From assembly GCA_009780985.1 (NCBI GenBank), contig WQYZ01000021.1, positions 1 to 37,759 of the forward strand: a stretch of DNA of 37,759 nucleotides, in the 5' to 3' direction. Shown here piece by piece: positions 18,939 through 27,190 of the stretch. Position numbers and translations under genes: made by a program. The notes below the pieces were generated by a model. The model ran no database searches, was not told the origin of the DNA, and saw nothing but the letters and a program-made list of their open reading frames with translations. The stretch is from Oscillospiraceae bacterium. GTDB taxonomy: Bacteria > Bacillota > Clostridia > Oscillospirales > WRJC01. Each line of letters starts with the position of its first letter. Within the stretch, counting starts at the first letter, position 1.

Positions 18939-20030
18939 ATGGCGAAAACAGAAAAAAAAGAACTTGAAACCCTCAGTCCTAAAATATTGGACGAGAAAAT
19001 AAAATCCGGCAAAATCGGGGGAATATACTGTCTGTTCGGCGATGAAGAATATATGGTTGACTATTACATAAAAAGATTTTTAGATGTATCGAAATCTGAC
19101 GGAGAATTTGACCGCGCCGTTTTTGACGCCGACAGTTTTGACGTAAATGCGTTTAAAGATATGATAACTTCGTATCCTGTTTTAAGCGAATACAAAATCG
19201 CGGTTGTGAAAAATGCCGGCGATATAAAATTCAGGAGCGGCGAAAAAGACGAATTGGTCGGGACTTTGTCGGATTACGCGGACGGTATAAAAGATTACGC
19301 GTGCGTTATATTTAAATATAAAGTCTTTGCCGAATCGGAAAAACCGGAAAAATCTGAGAAAACAAAAAGAAACAGCAAAAGTCTTGTCGGATTTTTAAAA
19401 GAAAACGCAGAGCTGTTCGAATTCAAAGAAAACAGTCCGGCAAGTATGGCAAAATGGATAAAAAAAATATGCGCGTCCGAAAATATTGAAATATTGGATG
19501 ACAACGCCGAATATATTTTAAACAGAACCGAAATGAAAATGTACCCGTTGAAAAACGAGCTTGATAAACTGATATGCCTCGCAAAATCCGAAAACCGGAA
19601 TTTAATTTCAAGAGAGGATATAAATAATTTAATCACAAAAAAAATCGATATCGAGGCATTTGAACTTACAAATGCAATTCTGGATAAAAAATATGATAAG
19701 GCATTCGAGAGTTTAGAAAAGTTCAGATATTTCAAGGAAGAGCCCGTCAATATTTTAGCACAGCTTTCCCGGTATTTCAGCGATTTGATGCCGGTTAATA
19801 TCGCGATGTCATCGGGAATACTGGATAATATCTCAATATCTAAGAAAACCGGAATACATGAGTATAAAGTCAAACTGACTATGCAGGCTTTGAGAAAATA
19901 TAAAAATCCGTCTGAATTTATAAATAAATCGTTGAATCTGTGCCGCGAGTGCGACGTAAAATTAAAGAGCACGCAGCTGCCTGATTATGATTTGTTAGAA
20001 AATTTAATATTTAGTATATCGCAGTTGTAG
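18939..20030 (+). CDS. holA: DNA polymerase III delta subunit (clamp-loader wrench)
   Basis: 363 residues. It opens with GGIYCLFGDEEYMVDYYIKRF, the family's start, and has the middle AEYILNRTEMKMYPLKNELDKL and the C-terminal collar region with LAQLSRYFSDLMPV and LLENLIFS. In the clamp loader, delta opens the DnaN ring. There is a long Lys/Glu-rich stretch (about 127-145) before a LVGFLKEN segment. The start was placed at ATG 18939, 11 nt after a perfect GGAGGTGA. A GTG four codons earlier lies inside that ribosome binding site and is unlikely. Confidence 0.9.
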   Translation: MAKTEKKELETLSPKILDEKIKSGKIGGIYCLFGDEEYMVDYYIKRFLDVSKSDGEFDRAVFDADSFDVNAFKDMITSYPVLSEYKIAVVKNAGDIKFRSGEKDELVGTLSDYADGIKDYACVIFKYKVFAESEKPEKSEKTKRNSKSLVGFLKENAELFEFKENSPASMAKWIKKICASENIEILDDNAEYILNRTEMKMYPLKNELDKLICLAKSENRNLISREDINNLITKKIDIEAFELTNAILDKKYDKAFESLEKFRYFKEEPVNILAQLSRYFSDLMPVNIAMSSGILDNISISKKTGIHEYKVKLTMQALRKYKNPSEFINKSLNLCRECDVKLKSTQLPDYDLLENLIFSISQL

Positions 20031-20112
20031 ATTTGTTTAAAAATATTGATATATAATTATAAAAAGTACTTAAAATAAGTAGGAAATTTATATTTTCGGA
20101 GGGTGAACCATC

Positions 20113-20571
20113 TTGGAATATGTTGTTGAAAAAGAAATTTCACAAGATTCAATAAACCAAATTGTTGCAATAGCAGAGGATTATACGAAAGATTTTTTCA
20201 CAGAGAACTATCCTGAAGATATGAGGATTGACATGAAATTTCAAAGAGCAGTTATTTTGAAAAACAACTCAAGAATTGTATCATGTATCGTTTTCACCTG
20301 TTTGGATGGGAGTCCTCATATTACACTTATGGCAACAAAGCGGGATTACAACAACAAAGGTTATGGTAAATTGTTAATGCAATATTTTGTAGAATATGTT
20401 TCAGAATTAGGGTTTAACAGTATAGAGCTATATACTTTCTCTCCCGAAACAAGACCTATATATACCGCGACCATTAAATTTTATCAGAGCGTTGGCTTTG
20501 AGGTACAACGGGAACACAAGGATTTATGGGGAATTGGAACAACGACACTAAAGATGAGAAAAAACTGGTAA
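20113..20571 (+). CDS. GNAT-family N-acetyltransferase
   Basis: 152 residues forming one complete GNAT domain: substrate loop, SRIVSCIVFTCLDG strands, motif A MATKRDYNNKGYGKLLMQYF and motif B with YTATIKFYQSVGFEV. Substrate unknown. The only plausible start is TTG at 20113, supported by GGAGGG nine bases upstream. No ATG occurs before residue 57, inside the domain. It sits alone between holA and the RNase M5 gene, and resembles a transferred single gene. Confidence 0.85.
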   Translation: MEYVVEKEISQDSINQIVAIAEDYTKDFFTENYPEDMRIDMKFQRAVILKNNSRIVSCIVFTCLDGSPHITLMATKRDYNNKGYGKLLMQYFVEYVSELGFNSIELYTFSPETRPIYTATIKFYQSVGFEVQREHKDLWGIGTTTLKMRKNW

Positions 20572-20644
20572 CGCACAAAATAAGCATTTTCTTCAGCCTC
20601 AAAGAAACAAAAAATATGACAAGTTATGGTAAAAAATTAAGATA

Positions 20645-21280
20645 ATGGCAAATAAAATTAAAATAAAAGAAACGATAATAGTCGAGGGAAAATACGACAG
20701 AATAAAACTGAAGTCGATTGCGGACGCAAACATTATAACGACAGACGGCTTTAAAATATTCAATAATTCCGAAAGGCAGGCTTTAATAAGAAATATTGCC
20801 AAGAAAACAGGGATTATTGTTATGACTGACTCAGATACGGCTGGGAGAAAAATCAGAAATTTTATAAAAAACTGCGTAAAAAGCGGCGAAAGCGGTGATA
20901 ATGCTGATAACGAAAACAGTTCAAATATATTAAACGTATATGTACCTAAAATTCTTGGGAAAGAGAAACGAAAAACATCTGCGTCTAAAGAAAATCTTCT
21001 GGGTGTCGAGGGAACAGACAAAGATATATTGATTAATGTTTTAAATAAATTCGGAGTATTGATGGAAAAAGAGAATATTAACGATATAAAAAAAATAACG
21101 AAAACAGATTTCTATGAAGATAAACTTACCGGAAGCGAAAATAGTTCCGACAGGCGAAAATGTCTGTGCAAAATGCTTGATATTCCGCATATGTCTTCAA
21201 ACGCTCTCGTGGAAGCCGTAAATATTCTGGTAGGCTATGATGAATATAAAAGATTAGTAAATGAAATAAACGATAGGTGA
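20645..21280 (+). CDS. rnmV: Ribonuclease M5 (TOPRIM, 5S rRNA maturation)
   Basis: 211 residues. TOPRIM motifs IIVEGKYD (E14) and MTDSDTAGRKIRNF (D62, D64) supply the metal-binding acids. The stretch VYVPKILGKEKRKT...LGVEG is typical of RNase M5, followed by a clostridial-type C-terminal domain of about 90 residues. The enzyme trims both ends of 5S rRNA precursors in low-GC Gram-positives. A short linker of Ser, Asn and Asp (about 82-95) is inserted after the TOPRIM helix. No ribosome binding site stronger than AAG is seen before the ATG. An inverted repeat follows the gene. Confidence 0.88.
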   Translation: MANKIKIKETIIVEGKYDRIKLKSIADANIITTDGFKIFNNSERQALIRNIAKKTGIIVMTDSDTAGRKIRNFIKNCVKSGESGDNADNENSSNILNVYVPKILGKEKRKTSASKENLLGVEGTDKDILINVLNKFGVLMEKENINDIKKITKTDFYEDKLTGSENSSDRRKCLCKMLDIPHMSSNALVEAVNILVGYDEYKRLVNEINDR

Positions 21281-21300
21281 AACCATTCGCTGTTTGTCTA

Positions 21301-21335
21301 TTATGCACAAAAATTTTTGTTTTTATTGTGCATAA
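21301..21335. repeat. Inverted repeat after rnmV
   Basis: Arms TTATGCACAA (21301-21310) and TTGTGCATAA (21326-21335) are perfectly complementary, around a 15-nt A/T loop. It could end rnmV transcription or act as an operator for the downstream lipoprotein gene. There is no clean T-run after it. Confidence 0.5.
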
Positions 21336-21367
21336 TTCTAAATATTACTTTATTTATTCTATGAATG

Positions 21368-21396
21368 TTGATTATGTAAAAAATTAATGATATAAT
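21368..21396 (+). promoter_or_regulatory. Promoter of the substrate-binding lipoprotein gene
   Basis: TTGATT (21368-21373), 17-nt spacer, TATAAT (21391-21396) with an extended -10 (TGATATAAT). About 65 nt precede the ATG at 21464, which has a ribosome binding site AAGGAGC. Confidence 0.65.
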
Positions 21397-21463
21397 ATCT
21401 GTATAAAAATTTCACCTGAACTTCAGTTTTTAGTAAAATATAAAAAATAAGGAGCTTTTATTT

Positions 21464-23236
21464 ATGAAAAAAATGCAAGAAATGCGGAAAATCATCGCGC
21501 TGTGTCTGACCTTGGTGTTTATGTGCGCAAGCGTAGCGGGATTTTCAGGGTGCGGGAAAAAGAACACAGATGATAAGGGAGCGATTTTGACGATATATCT
21601 TGCCGGCGACCCGTCGAATCTGAACCTCGACCCGGGGAAAATGATTTATTCAAGCGAAGAAGTAAAATACTTAGGCTTAATCTACGAAGGTATGATGACA
21701 ATGGACGAAAACGGCAGATTACAAAAAGGAATATGCAAAAGTTATACTATAACGGACGATGATGCAAACGGCGTTTATAAAATAGACTTTACGCTGAAAG
21801 ATACAAAATGGAGCGACGGAATACCAGTTACGGCAGACGATTTCGTCTATGCATGGAAACGTATTCTCGACCCGGCGTTTGCTTCTCCGGCAGCTCCGCT
21901 TTTATATGACATCAAAAACGCCCGTTCCGTTAAAAATGGGGATATGACTGTGGACGATCTGGGAGTTGTCTCTCTTGATACAACACTGCTTGAGGTTACT
22001 TTTGACCACAAAATAGACTATAATAAATTCCTTGAGAATCTTGCGAGCATATCGCTTGTTCCGCTCAGAGGAGACACTATAGACCCCGCGCCCAACGATT
22101 GGGCGAAAAAGCCTCTTACGCTTTTAACGGACGGGCCGTTTAAAGTAACGCAGATGGATTATAATAAAACCACGACATTGGAACGTTCTACATATTATCT
22201 GCTTTCGAAAGACGAAACCAATATATTCAAATATGTAAAACCCTACAGAATTGTTCTCGACTTCTCAAGAACCCTTGACCAGCTTACGGACGCGTATGCG
22301 GCAGATAACGGCGATATATTCTATCTGGGCAATGTTCCGCCGGCAAAATATGCCGATTATCAGAGCAAAGCGGTTCTGAAAGATTTGCTTTCGACATACT
22401 CCTATCACTTTAACGTAAACAATCCGTTGTTCAGTAAACCGGAAGTAAGAAAAGCCCTCTCGATAGCCCTTGACAGAAATCAGATAGCGTCAATAGTGGG
22501 CTTGGGAGTAAAACCTGCAACCGGAATAGTTCCAACCGGAATAATCGATACTACTACGACGACATATTTCAGAGAAGTCGCCGATAAAAACGGTCAGTTA
22601 ATAAATCCAGCCGGAGATATGGCTACCGCGAAGTCTTTATTACAGACTGCCGGAGTTACAAGCGGCTCGTTTGAACTGAAATTCAGAGACAATGACACAG
22701 AAAAAGCGGTTGCGGATTATGCGGTAAGCGTCTGGCAGCAGCTTGGGTTCACAGTTACCGAAACCCCGATGAAAGGCGTGCAGTACGGCGACGATATATA
22801 CAATACAAACTACGACGTTATCGGATATGACGACCAGGCGCTTGGAGTTGACGCATTCTCCGTACTCGCTCCGTTTGCAAAATCGTTCTGCGGAAACGTA
22901 ATAACGTTCGGAAACGAGGGCGCATCGACTGTTTCGCCGTATATCACAGGTTTCCAGAACGATGCTTATGACAGCATGATAGAAGATGTTTTCTCAACCG
23001 ACAACGATAACGCTGCGCGCACGCAGAAACTGCACGACGCAGAAAAGGCTTTGGTTGATTTAGCGCCTATCGCGCCGTTATACTTTAACACAAGTATAAA
23101 CATCACAGATAAGATAAACGGATTAAGTTATTCAAAATTCGGATATACGGTATTTACAAAAGCAAATCTCCCCAACTATCAGCAGTACGCCACGTCAGAT
23201 ACAACTGCGGCGGCTGCGGCAGACACAACGACGTAA
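21464..23236 (+). CDS. Oligopeptide ABC transporter substrate-binding lipoprotein (OppA-like)
   Basis: 590 residues of the solute-binding family 5. A basic start and hydrophobic segment lead to a lipobox ending GFSGC (Cys30), so the mature protein would be lipid-anchored outside the membrane. Family marks include WSDGIPVTADDFVYAWKRILDP, the hinge region DGPFKVTQ and EVRKALSIALDRNQIASIV, and the C-terminal LAPIAPLYFN. It binds peptides or similar ligands for an Opp/Dpp permease. No permease or ATPase gene is in the window, so it is an orphan that must use components elsewhere or act as a receptor. Ends in a Thr/Ala-rich tail. Own promoter and strong terminator. Confidence 0.92.
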   Translation: MKKMQEMRKIIALCLTLVFMCASVAGFSGCGKKNTDDKGAILTIYLAGDPSNLNLDPGKMIYSSEEVKYLGLIYEGMMTMDENGRLQKGICKSYTITDDDANGVYKIDFTLKDTKWSDGIPVTADDFVYAWKRILDPAFASPAAPLLYDIKNARSVKNGDMTVDDLGVVSLDTTLLEVTFDHKIDYNKFLENLASISLVPLRGDTIDPAPNDWAKKPLTLLTDGPFKVTQMDYNKTTTLERSTYYLLSKDETNIFKYVKPYRIVLDFSRTLDQLTDAYAADNGDIFYLGNVPPAKYADYQSKAVLKDLLSTYSYHFNVNNPLFSKPEVRKALSIALDRNQIASIVGLGVKPATGIVPTGIIDTTTTTYFREVADKNGQLINPAGDMATAKSLLQTAGVTSGSFELKFRDNDTEKAVADYAVSVWQQLGFTVTETPMKGVQYGDDIYNTNYDVIGYDDQALGVDAFSVLAPFAKSFCGNVITFGNEGASTVSPYITGFQNDAYDSMIEDVFSTDNDNAARTQKLHDAEKALVDLAPIAPLYFNTSINITDKINGLSYSKFGYTVFTKANLPNYQQYATSDTTAAAAADTTT

Positions 23237-23250
23237 TTAAACAAATATAA

Positions 23251-23287
23251 AACCAACGGCTGACGATTTCGTCAGCCGTTGGTTTTT
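23251..23287. terminator. Strong bidirectional intrinsic terminator
   Basis: A perfect 15-bp stem (AACCAACGGCTGACG at 23251-23265 with its complement at 23270-23284), ATTT loop and a T-run to 23287. It separates the lipoprotein gene (plus) from the sigma-like gene (minus), whose stop codon is at 23295, and the A-run on the left serves the minus strand. Confidence 0.95.
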
Positions 23288-23294
23288 GCAGAGT

Positions 23295-24902
23295 TTAAAT
23301 TTTCATATACATATTGATTGCGCTTTTATTATCGCCCTCCGGTATCTTTATAATACCATTGTGATAAGCATAGTGCATAATAATAATTCTAAAACCGCAT
23401 ATGTTATTTATTGTAGCCGCTTTGGCTTTATCAGCAAGTCTCGCCGGCACAGACTTCATCAGGATTTCATATGTTTTATTGTAGATATTTTCCCATTCTG
23501 CATATAAACTTTCATCGTCAATAATATCGCAAAGAGCGGAAAACTGCCGATTTTGACTTTCATCAAAAACAGGAAAATCTATTTTTATCATGTCGCCTGT
23601 GAACGTTATTACTTTATTTTGAGCAAGCGAGTCGGCAATTTTGCTCTCCAATACGTCAAGAGACGGTTTTGTCCGATTATTTCTTATTATGTCGGTAAGT
23701 AAAGCTAAACCGTCGCTCGGCATTGAATATCTGGGTTCATTTGTAAGCAAATCGTCAAAGCTGATTTTGAATTTGTCAAAAAAACTGTTTCCTTGCCAAT
23801 TTCTGTCGCTGCTGCTTGCGAATCCGGATCTCAGAGGATTATCCCAATGTTCATAACCCATAATGTCCCACATATCGCCGTTTGGTCTTTTTGTGTGACC
23901 GTACCAAGTATTTAGGCTTTCTGATTTTCTGATAAGCATTCTTTCTATGGTTAAGTAAAGTAAACTCCAATATATATATTCTTTCGGCATATCATGATTG
24001 ACGAAGCCTATATTTAGGATTTTATCCAAATTTTTTCCAATAAACCCGCACACGAGCGAACAAAAGCTATTATATACTTCTTCATAAAAATTATTTATTA
24101 GCTCCTGTGTTTCTTTATCAATTATAATAAAGTTTGTTTCTATCTTTCCGTTATTTTTGACGATGACTTCAGTGTCAAGCAAATCTTTCAGCATATCTTC
24201 GATATAAGGCGCTGCGATTCCAAGCGCGAGGCTCAATTCTTCTACTGATGACGGATTGTTGTACGCTTCAAGCGCGATATTTTTCGCCGCTAAACCCCTG
24301 AATAAGTTGCCCGGTCCGCCGTAATTTAAATTTGCTGAAACTTTGTTGCTGGAAATGTCGAAACTTACATCTTCGGGAGCAAAGCTCCTTTGTCCTTTTG
24401 TTCTTGCCATTTTCATGCCCTCCTTAATATTTTTGCGCGCTTCGAAAAGCTTGCGCATTATTGTTCCCTCCGGCAGTCCAGTAATTTCGGATATTTCCGC
24501 AATTTTTTTATTTTGAAAATAATATAAAACCACAATATTACGGTAGTCGCTTGACATTAAGGCAAGCTCATTATGAAGATGCCATATTTCATCTTTAGCT
24601 ATAATTTCTTCTTCAAAATTTTCCTCGCTTGCGATGTCGCCGCCATACTCGAACACATCGTTTATTCCATATCTTGATAAAGCAATATGTTTGTTCTTGC
24701 ACCACCGTGCGTATCTTTTCCGAATGACTGTCCACATCCAGGCGTTGAAGTTATCAGGCTTATATCCGCGTTTTAGCATTTTTAGCATTTCAAGCGAAGT
24801 TTCCTGTACAAGTTCCTCAGCCTCGTGATGGTTTCCTGTCTTTTTGAGGGAAAAATAAAATAATTTTTGTAAATTTTCTTTGTTAAGTATCTCTATACCC
24901 AT
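23295..24902 (-). CDS. Sigma-70 family (ECF-like) protein with long C-terminal extension
   Basis: 535 residues. Region 2 (about 10-75) is seen in HHEAEELVQETSLEMLK and NFNAWMWTVIRKRYARW. Region 4 (about 108-165) has ALMSSDYRNIVVLYYFQ and KIAEISEITGLPEGTIMRKLFEARK, a typical helix-turn-helix. Classical ECF factors end there (about 170-200 residues); this one continues for about 370 residues. A stretch near 205-255 looks like a second winged helix (NPSSVEELSLALGIAAPYIEDMLKD). The rest, rich in Trp and Tyr, is not recognised. The start was placed at ATG 24902 with GGTGAT upstream; TTG 24914 is possible. No anti-sigma gene is adjacent. Confidence 0.8.
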   Translation of the reverse strand: MGIEILNKENLQKLFYFSLKKTGNHHEAEELVQETSLEMLKMLKRGYKPDNFNAWMWTVIRKRYARWCKNKHIALSRYGINDVFEYGGDIASEENFEEEIIAKDEIWHLHNELALMSSDYRNIVVLYYFQNKKIAEISEITGLPEGTIMRKLFEARKNIKEGMKMARTKGQRSFAPEDVSFDISSNKVSANLNYGGPGNLFRGLAAKNIALEAYNNPSSVEELSLALGIAAPYIEDMLKDLLDTEVIVKNNGKIETNFIIIDKETQELINNFYEEVYNSFCSLVCGFIGKNLDKILNIGFVNHDMPKEYIYWSLLYLTIERMLIRKSESLNTWYGHTKRPNGDMWDIMGYEHWDNPLRSGFASSSDRNWQGNSFFDKFKISFDDLLTNEPRYSMPSDGLALLTDIIRNNRTKPSLDVLESKIADSLAQNKVITFTGDMIKIDFPVFDESQNRQFSALCDIIDDESLYAEWENIYNKTYEILMKSVPARLADKAKAATINNICGFRIIIMHYAYHNGIIKIPEGDNKSAINMYMKI

Positions 24903-24986
24903 TTTTATCACCAAGCGCTTTCATGTATATAGTGGCGCAATATGTTAATATCATTCAAAAATTATAATAAATATTTTTATAATTAT

Positions 24987-25023
24987 AGACCCTTTTCTTT
25001 GATCTCCCAAAAGAGAAGGGTCT
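24987..25023. terminator. Hairpin downstream of the PQQ-repeat gene
   Basis: Arms 24987-24999 (AGACCCTTTTCTT) and 25011-25023 (AAGAGAAGGGTCT) pair over 13 positions with one wobble or mismatch. They lie between the minus-strand PQQ gene (ending 25092) and the sigma-like gene. No good T-run follows on either strand, so termination is likely but weak. Confidence 0.5.
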
Positions 25024-25091
25024 TATTATCAATTCGAATCACAAGTTGAAATTTTTAATCGTTATGTTAATTATTTTTACAGCTATTTATT

Positions 25092-26384
25092 TCAGTGCAA
25101 GTCTATTGAATAAACAACCCCTGAATCCGAGCCGCAATACAATACTCCCTGATAAACAGCCGGGGAAGAGAGAACAGCGTCTGAAATCGGAGCCTCCCAA
25201 AGTTTTGTATTGCCTTTCGTATCGAACTCCATGATATAGGACTTATTGAAATTATATACGTCCGTCGCTGCAACTATAAGATTGTCGCCGTTCAGAACCG
25301 GCATTGTATAGGCATTCAGTTTCACGGGGTACTGCCGCAGGAATTCCCCCGTATTTTTGTTGAAGACGTCAACCGTATGTTCATCCGAAACGCAGACATA
25401 CAGTGCATCTCCTACAGAAACGCAGCCTCCAGAAAACCATGTCGTCGAGTCGGCTGAATATGACGACCATATAACATCGCCGGTTTCCGCGTCTATGCAG
25501 TATACTTTACACGACCTTCCTCCGATATAGACTTTTCCGTCGCTGATATACATAGGCTCGAACCCCATTTCGCCTATTTGAGATTGGAATATCATTTGCT
25601 GCGTCTGTATGTCAATGCAGCACAGGGAACCCACGCCGTCAGTATAATACAGTTTTCCGTTCCGCAGATTTACACCGGAAGCTACTTCTCCTTGAATCAT
25701 GTGTTCAAACGTCCAGACGATATTGCCCTTTTCTATATCGACTGCTACGATGTCCCCGTCAAGTGAAGCAAAATATGCAACGCCGTCTGAAACCGATACA
25801 TATGAATCATTAAATGCGTAAGGTTCATCGCTTACCCTGAATGTGCTTTTTGCGGGGTATGTAATCTTATGAATTTCATGACCGTCGAAAGCGTCCAAAA
25901 TATACAGGCTGTTTCCAGCATTAAATATAATTTTTCCGTCGGCGAAAACCGGAATACTCTGAACCGGCACATCGGTTTTATATGTCCACAACGTCTGTTT
26001 TGAGGCAATATCTACAGCGTAAAATTCACAATCTTCGTTTCCGAAATATATTTTGCCGTCGTTTGCTAATATAGCGGAGCGAATTTTCGATGCGGATTTA
26101 AAAAAGATGTCCGGAGTTGTTTCATTCGTGTCATAATTTTCGAGACCCTTACCGTCAATAGATTCAATTTTTTTTGTTTCGGGCATATCGCTGGGTTTTA
26201 TCACTTTTAATTCTATGGCTACCGCTTCTGTATTATTTGTCTGAACGGAATCGGCGTCGCTATTGTTCTCTGATGGTTTGTAAGTCTGACCGGGGATATC
26301 GCCTGAATTTTGTTCTTTGCTGCATGAAGCGAACAAAACCAGTCCGGGAATTAATACAAGCAACAGAATAATGAATTTTTTCAT
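25092..26384 (-). CDS. PQQ-type beta-propeller lipoprotein
   Basis: 430 residues. Signal peptide with lipobox ending LFASC (Cys21), then an acidic, Asn/Ser-rich linker (about 22-75), then repeated blades of about 40 residues of the kind DGKIYFGNEDCEFYAVDI...LWTYKTD, VYCIDAETGDVIWSS and GVLYCGSDSGVVYSIDLH. These are PQQ_2-like WD/BamB-type repeats. Such cell-surface propellers serve as protein-protein platforms; no quinone-binding residues can be deduced. It starts 19 nt after the TetR gene and shares its promoter, so it is probably the main target of that regulator. Confidence 0.88.
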   Translation of the reverse strand: MKKFIILLLVLIPGLVLFASCSKEQNSGDIPGQTYKPSENNSDADSVQTNNTEAVAIELKVIKPSDMPETKKIESIDGKGLENYDTNETTPDIFFKSASKIRSAILANDGKIYFGNEDCEFYAVDIASKQTLWTYKTDVPVQSIPVFADGKIIFNAGNSLYILDAFDGHEIHKITYPAKSTFRVSDEPYAFNDSYVSVSDGVAYFASLDGDIVAVDIEKGNIVWTFEHMIQGEVASGVNLRNGKLYYTDGVGSLCCIDIQTQQMIFQSQIGEMGFEPMYISDGKVYIGGRSCKVYCIDAETGDVIWSSYSADSTTWFSGGCVSVGDALYVCVSDEHTVDVFNKNTGEFLRQYPVKLNAYTMPVLNGDNLIVAATDVYNFNKSYIMEFDTKGNTKLWEAPISDAVLSSPAVYQGVLYCGSDSGVVYSIDLH

Positions 26385-26403
26385 ATATGTAATACTTCTT
26401 TCT

Positions 26404-26979
26404 TTATTTTTCTTTATTTAGTTTTGACAATATGCTTTCGAAAGTGATGTTCACTAACGCCTCGATTTCGGATTCGATAAACTGCGTCATGCCGTTAGCG
26501 CACAGGCAGGCAATACCGTGAATGAAAAACCACATGGAAGAACACAAAGTATGTGAATCCTCACGGGAAAGTTTATAATCCTCCTGCACCGAAACAATCA
26601 GATTTTCGGCGTTAGTAAAAACTCCTGAAAGAATATCGGCAAGCGAGTATTCGGTTTTTTTCGCTGTCATAAACAGCAGAGAAAACAGCTGAGGTTCATC
26701 TTTTGCGAAACGGATATAATCGATGCGCCGGAAAGCGTTGCTGTCCGCGCCTTTGTTTAAGATATATCCGTGGTACAGAGTTCTTGCCGCGGCGACTGTT
26801 TCGCGCTGCACTTCTTCCATATTCTGAAATTCTGTGAATATCGGCTGGGATGAACACCCAAGTTCCGTGCCAAGATTTCTAGCGGTAAGTTCCTGAAGCC
26901 CTCCTCTGCGCACAAGGTCTAACGCCGCGCGGATAATTTGTTCCCGGGTAAATTTTTGTTTTGGCGGAATAATAATCAC
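26404..26979 (-). CDS. TetR/AcrR-family transcriptional regulator
   Basis: 191 residues. The N-terminal helix-turn-helix domain reads FTREQIIRAALDLVRRGGLQELTARNLGTELGCSSQPIFTEF, the TetR pattern, and the C-terminal ligand domain is helical with MWFFIHGIACL. It probably represses itself and the propeller lipoprotein gene: an inverted repeat overlapping the -10 lies just upstream (26987-27028). The start is unclear. The frame opens with GTG at 26979, but that GTG is part of a near-perfect ribosome binding site (GAGGTGATTATT), which would suit an ATT start two or three codons later. The ligand is unknown. Confidence 0.9.
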   Translation of the reverse strand: MIIIPPKQKFTREQIIRAALDLVRRGGLQELTARNLGTELGCSSQPIFTEFQNMEEVQRETVAAARTLYHGYILNKGADSNAFRRIDYIRFAKDEPQLFSLLFMTAKKTEYSLADILSGVFTNAENLIVSVQEDYKLSREDSHTLCSSMWFFIHGIACLCANGMTQFIESEIEALVNITFESILSKLNKEK

Positions 26980-26986
26980 CTCATTT

Positions 26987-27028
26987 TTATAATATAACAG
27001 ATGTTATATAACTATTGTTATATTATAA
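26987..27028. promoter_or_regulatory. TetR-type operator, overlapping inverted repeats
   Basis: TTATAATATAACA (26987-26999) is mirrored by TGTTATATTATAA (27016-27028), a perfect 13-bp inverted repeat with a 16-nt centre. Inside it, ATATAACA-GA-TGTTATAT (26992-27009) is a second perfect palindrome. The right arm covers the -10 box of the minus-strand promoter, which fits repression by the TetR protein encoded next to it. Confidence 0.8.
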
Positions 27029-27050
27029 AACATATTTTTTATTTTGTCAA
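27022..27050 (-). promoter_or_regulatory. Promoter of the TetR-propeller operon
   Basis: On the minus strand TTGACA (27050-27045), 17-nt spacer and TATAAT (27027-27022). Both boxes are consensus. The -10 lies inside the operator. Confidence 0.8.
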
Positions 27051-27102
27051 GAAGTATTTAAAATTTTATCAAAAAAATTTTATTAGTCTGTAAATAAAGT
27101 AA

Positions 27103-27126
27103 AACCGCGTCAATTCAGGCGCGGTT
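27103..27126. terminator. Putative terminator after the CotH gene
   Basis: AACCGCG (27103-27109) pairs with CGCGGTT (27120-27126) around a 10-nt loop. It is followed by T-rich sequence on both strands and lies 65 nt past the stop of the minus-strand CotH gene. Confidence 0.55.
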
Positions 27127-27190
27127 ATCATTTTTGTTTTATTGATTTTTAACTTAATTATAATATACGCTTTCAAAAGACGTCTACTTT

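Noticed and set aside
24629-24828. Short plus-strand frames opposite the sigma-like gene
   Set aside because: Codon usage and lack of start signals mark them as shadows of the minus-strand gene.
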